In this document: positions 62,985-64,000 of the stretch, piece by piece
Layout of the letters: the number at the start of each line of letters is the position of its first letter
Position numbering within the stretch: position 1 is the first letter of the stretch
From: CAYJFG01 sp964369405
GTDB taxonomy: Bacteria > Bacillota > Clostridia > Oscillospirales > Acutalibacteraceae
Reading direction: 5' to 3'
Assembly: GCA_964369405.1 (NCBI GenBank)
Contig: CAYJGB010000003.1
Location: forward strand, 41,420-105,419
DNA: 64,000 bases
Made by a program: the position numbers and the translations under genes
The notes under the pieces: model-generated
The model's input: only the letters and a program-made list of their open reading frames with translations
The model's database searches: none
Told to the model about the DNA's origin: nothing

Positions 62985-63090
62985 GCTTAAGGTCAAGGGC
63001 AAGACCTTGAGGCGTTGCCTCAAACACCACCACTTTTGAAAAAGTGGACAAAACGTTTGTGTTACTAACGATTACACTTTTGATGAGAAT
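62985..63090 (+). repeat. Dispersed hairpin repeat family B, copy 2 (intact)
   Basis: Three consecutive perfect hairpins: TCAAGG/CCTTGA, TTGAGGC-GTT-GCCTCAA, and CCACTTTT-GA-AAAGTGG, then the constant CTAACGATTA. It begins directly after the terminator T-run and runs to the end of the convergent rlmN-type gene. Copy 1 at 52944-53060 keeps the order but with weaker stems. Confidence 0.8.
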
Positions 63091-64000
63091 TATTCTAAAT
63101 GCTTACTCTTTAATTGTCCACACGCTGCATTTACATCGTTTCCAAATTCTCTTCTAATTGTTGCGTGTATATTATTTCGCTTTAACTCACGATAAAATAG
63201 CATCATACTTTCAAAACTTGTTTTCTTATAATTTTTATAATTTGTTTCATTATATGGTATTAAATTAACTGTACATTTTAAATTTTTTAATAAATCTGCT
63301 AACTGTGTAGCGTAAGTTATACTATCGTTTATATTTTCTATCATAACATATTCTACAAATACTTTTCTTTTGGTTTTTTGTGTGTAATATTTTAGCGAGG
63401 TTACAAGGTCATCAATGTTGTAAACTTTATTTATTGGCATTAGCTTGCTTCTAAGCTCATTATTTGGTGCGTGTAAACTTATAGCAAGATTATTTGTAGG
63501 TGTTCTATCGCTAAAAGTATATATCTTAGGAATTATACCACAAGTAGACACTGTTATATGGTGTATTCCAACACCTAAACCATAAGGAGATGTTACAATA
63601 TCTATAAACTTAATTACTTCATCATAATTATCAAAAGGTTCACCTATCCCCATAATTGTGATAGTTTTAACATCTTCTTTCAGTATACTTTTAATGTATA
63701 GTATTTGCGATACCATCTCTGCACAAGTTAGATTTCTTATTTTTTTCTGCTTGCCACTTTCACAAAACACACACCCCATATTACAGCCTATTTGAGTTGA
63801 TATACATATACTGTTACCATATTTTTGACGCATTAAAACAGCTTCAATAAGGTTGTTATCAGATAATGAGAATAAAAATTTTGAAACTTTTTCATTTTCT
63901 GATTTTTTAACACATAAAGGCATAGCGAAATAAAAATCTTGCGACAACTTATCACGCAAGATTTTTTTTATGTTATCTAATTGTTGAAAATCTGTTAAAC
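63090..64000 (-). CDS. rlmN: RlmN-type 23S rRNA (A2503-C2)-methyltransferase, 5' end outside window
   Basis: The frame stays open to base 64000, so the N-terminus is cut; a TTG at 63959 could be mistaken for a start but it lies inside the RlmN helical domain (the preceding residues TDFQQLDNIKKI fit). The radical-SAM motif is GCNMGCVFCESG; other motifs are GIGEPFDNYD and the C-terminal Cys in RREFGNDVNAACGQLKS, used for the methyl-Cys intermediate. The stretch after the motif (ESGKQKKIRNLT) differs from the usual ASTLGGLVRNLT, so a paralogue cannot be excluded. Convergent with ktrBA. Confidence 0.85.
   Translation of the reverse strand, partial: LTDFQQLDNIKKILRDKLSQDFYFAMPLCVKKSENEKVSKFLFSLSDNNLIEAVLMRQKYGNSICISTQIGCNMGCVFCESGKQKKIRNLTCAEMVSQILYIKSILKEDVKTITIMGIGEPFDNYDEVIKFIDIVTSPYGLGVGIHHITVSTCGIIPKIYTFSDRTPTNNLAISLHAPNNELRSKLMPINKVYNIDDLVTSLKYYTQKTKRKVFVEYVMIENINDSITYATQLADLLKNLKCTVNLIPYNETNYKNYKKTSFESMMLFYRELKRNNIHATIRREFGNDVNAACGQLKSKHLE

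Noticed and set aside
1..64000. tRNA, rRNA, CRISPR arrays, prophage or insertion sequences
   Set aside because: No T-loop-like GTTCRANNC with cloverleaf outside genes, no regularly spaced repeats, and no transposase, integrase or phage genes were found.

Overview
The window is a stretch of chromosome from an AT-rich, spore-forming member of the Clostridia (Firmicutes). The evidence is the gene content: seven sporulation genes (a SpoIVFB-type protease, YlbJ, YqfC, YqfD, SpoVT, a SipL-type protein and SpoIVA), Gram-positive division genes (sepF, ylmH, divIVA), an electron-bifurcating NfnAB pair, a 2[4Fe-4S] ferredoxin and frequent TTG/GTG starts. Gene order (miaB-ylbF-mutS-mutL-miaA; yggS-sepF-ylmH-divIVA-ileS-lspA-rluD; SpoIVFB-TIGR03960-TIGR03936) fits gut-type Clostridia such as Lachnospirales/Oscillospirales relatives; I cannot fix the family. 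No rRNA, tRNA, CRISPR, prophage or transposase was seen. Both edge genes are cut: miaB at the left, an rlmN-type gene at the right.

Layout. 1-6700: tRNA modification and mismatch repair (miaB, a YlbF-family gene, mutS, mutL, miaA). 6703-10635: cell-division cluster (HlyD-like membrane protein, yggS, sepF, ylmH, divIVA). 10756-17382: ileS, lspA, rluD, nfnA, nfnB. 17594-22550: MATE transporter, a small membrane protein plus SpoIVFB-like protease, and two linked TIGR03960/TIGR03936 genes. 22630-29363: Na/Pi symporter, asnB, ylbJ, yqfC, yqfD, a GNAT enzyme and a membrane protein. 29597-36140: GH13 amylase fused to DUF1653, holB, ricT/yaaT, ferredoxin, thiT, pgm. 36541-43870: acidic membrane protein, spoVT, sipL-spoIVA, NSS transporter, CPBP protein. 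44118-52852: a 1173-residue surface protein, a padR/MATE divergent pair, and a VTC-DUF4956-beta-helix lipoprotein operon. 53180-64000: a second GH13 enzyme, a small membrane protein, metG, lepA, nth, ktrB-ktrA and rlmN.

The most unusual signal is not a gene. Three intergenic elements (13543-13642, 17406-17531, 31261-31394) share a nested fold: an outer stem built on GGTCGCCCA enclosing a constant small hairpin, a long central hairpin and, in two copies, a third hairpin, giving a cloverleaf. Stem sequences differ among copies but pairing is kept by paired substitutions. All three lie in the same orientation, 11-23 nt after a stop codon. A second, unrelated repeat family (52944-53060, 62985-63090) follows terminators and forms consecutive hairpins.

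Functionally the window mixes housekeeping with endospore formation (coat anchoring by SipL/SpoIVA, sigma-K-type proteolysis, forespore regulator SpoVT), maltodextrin use (two GH13 enzymes, phosphoglucomutase), redox balancing (NfnAB, ferredoxin) and ion homeostasis (KtrAB, Na/Pi). The clearest local regulatory circuit is the PadR repressor and MATE exporter, whose -10 regions share a nearly identical 15-bp sequence.
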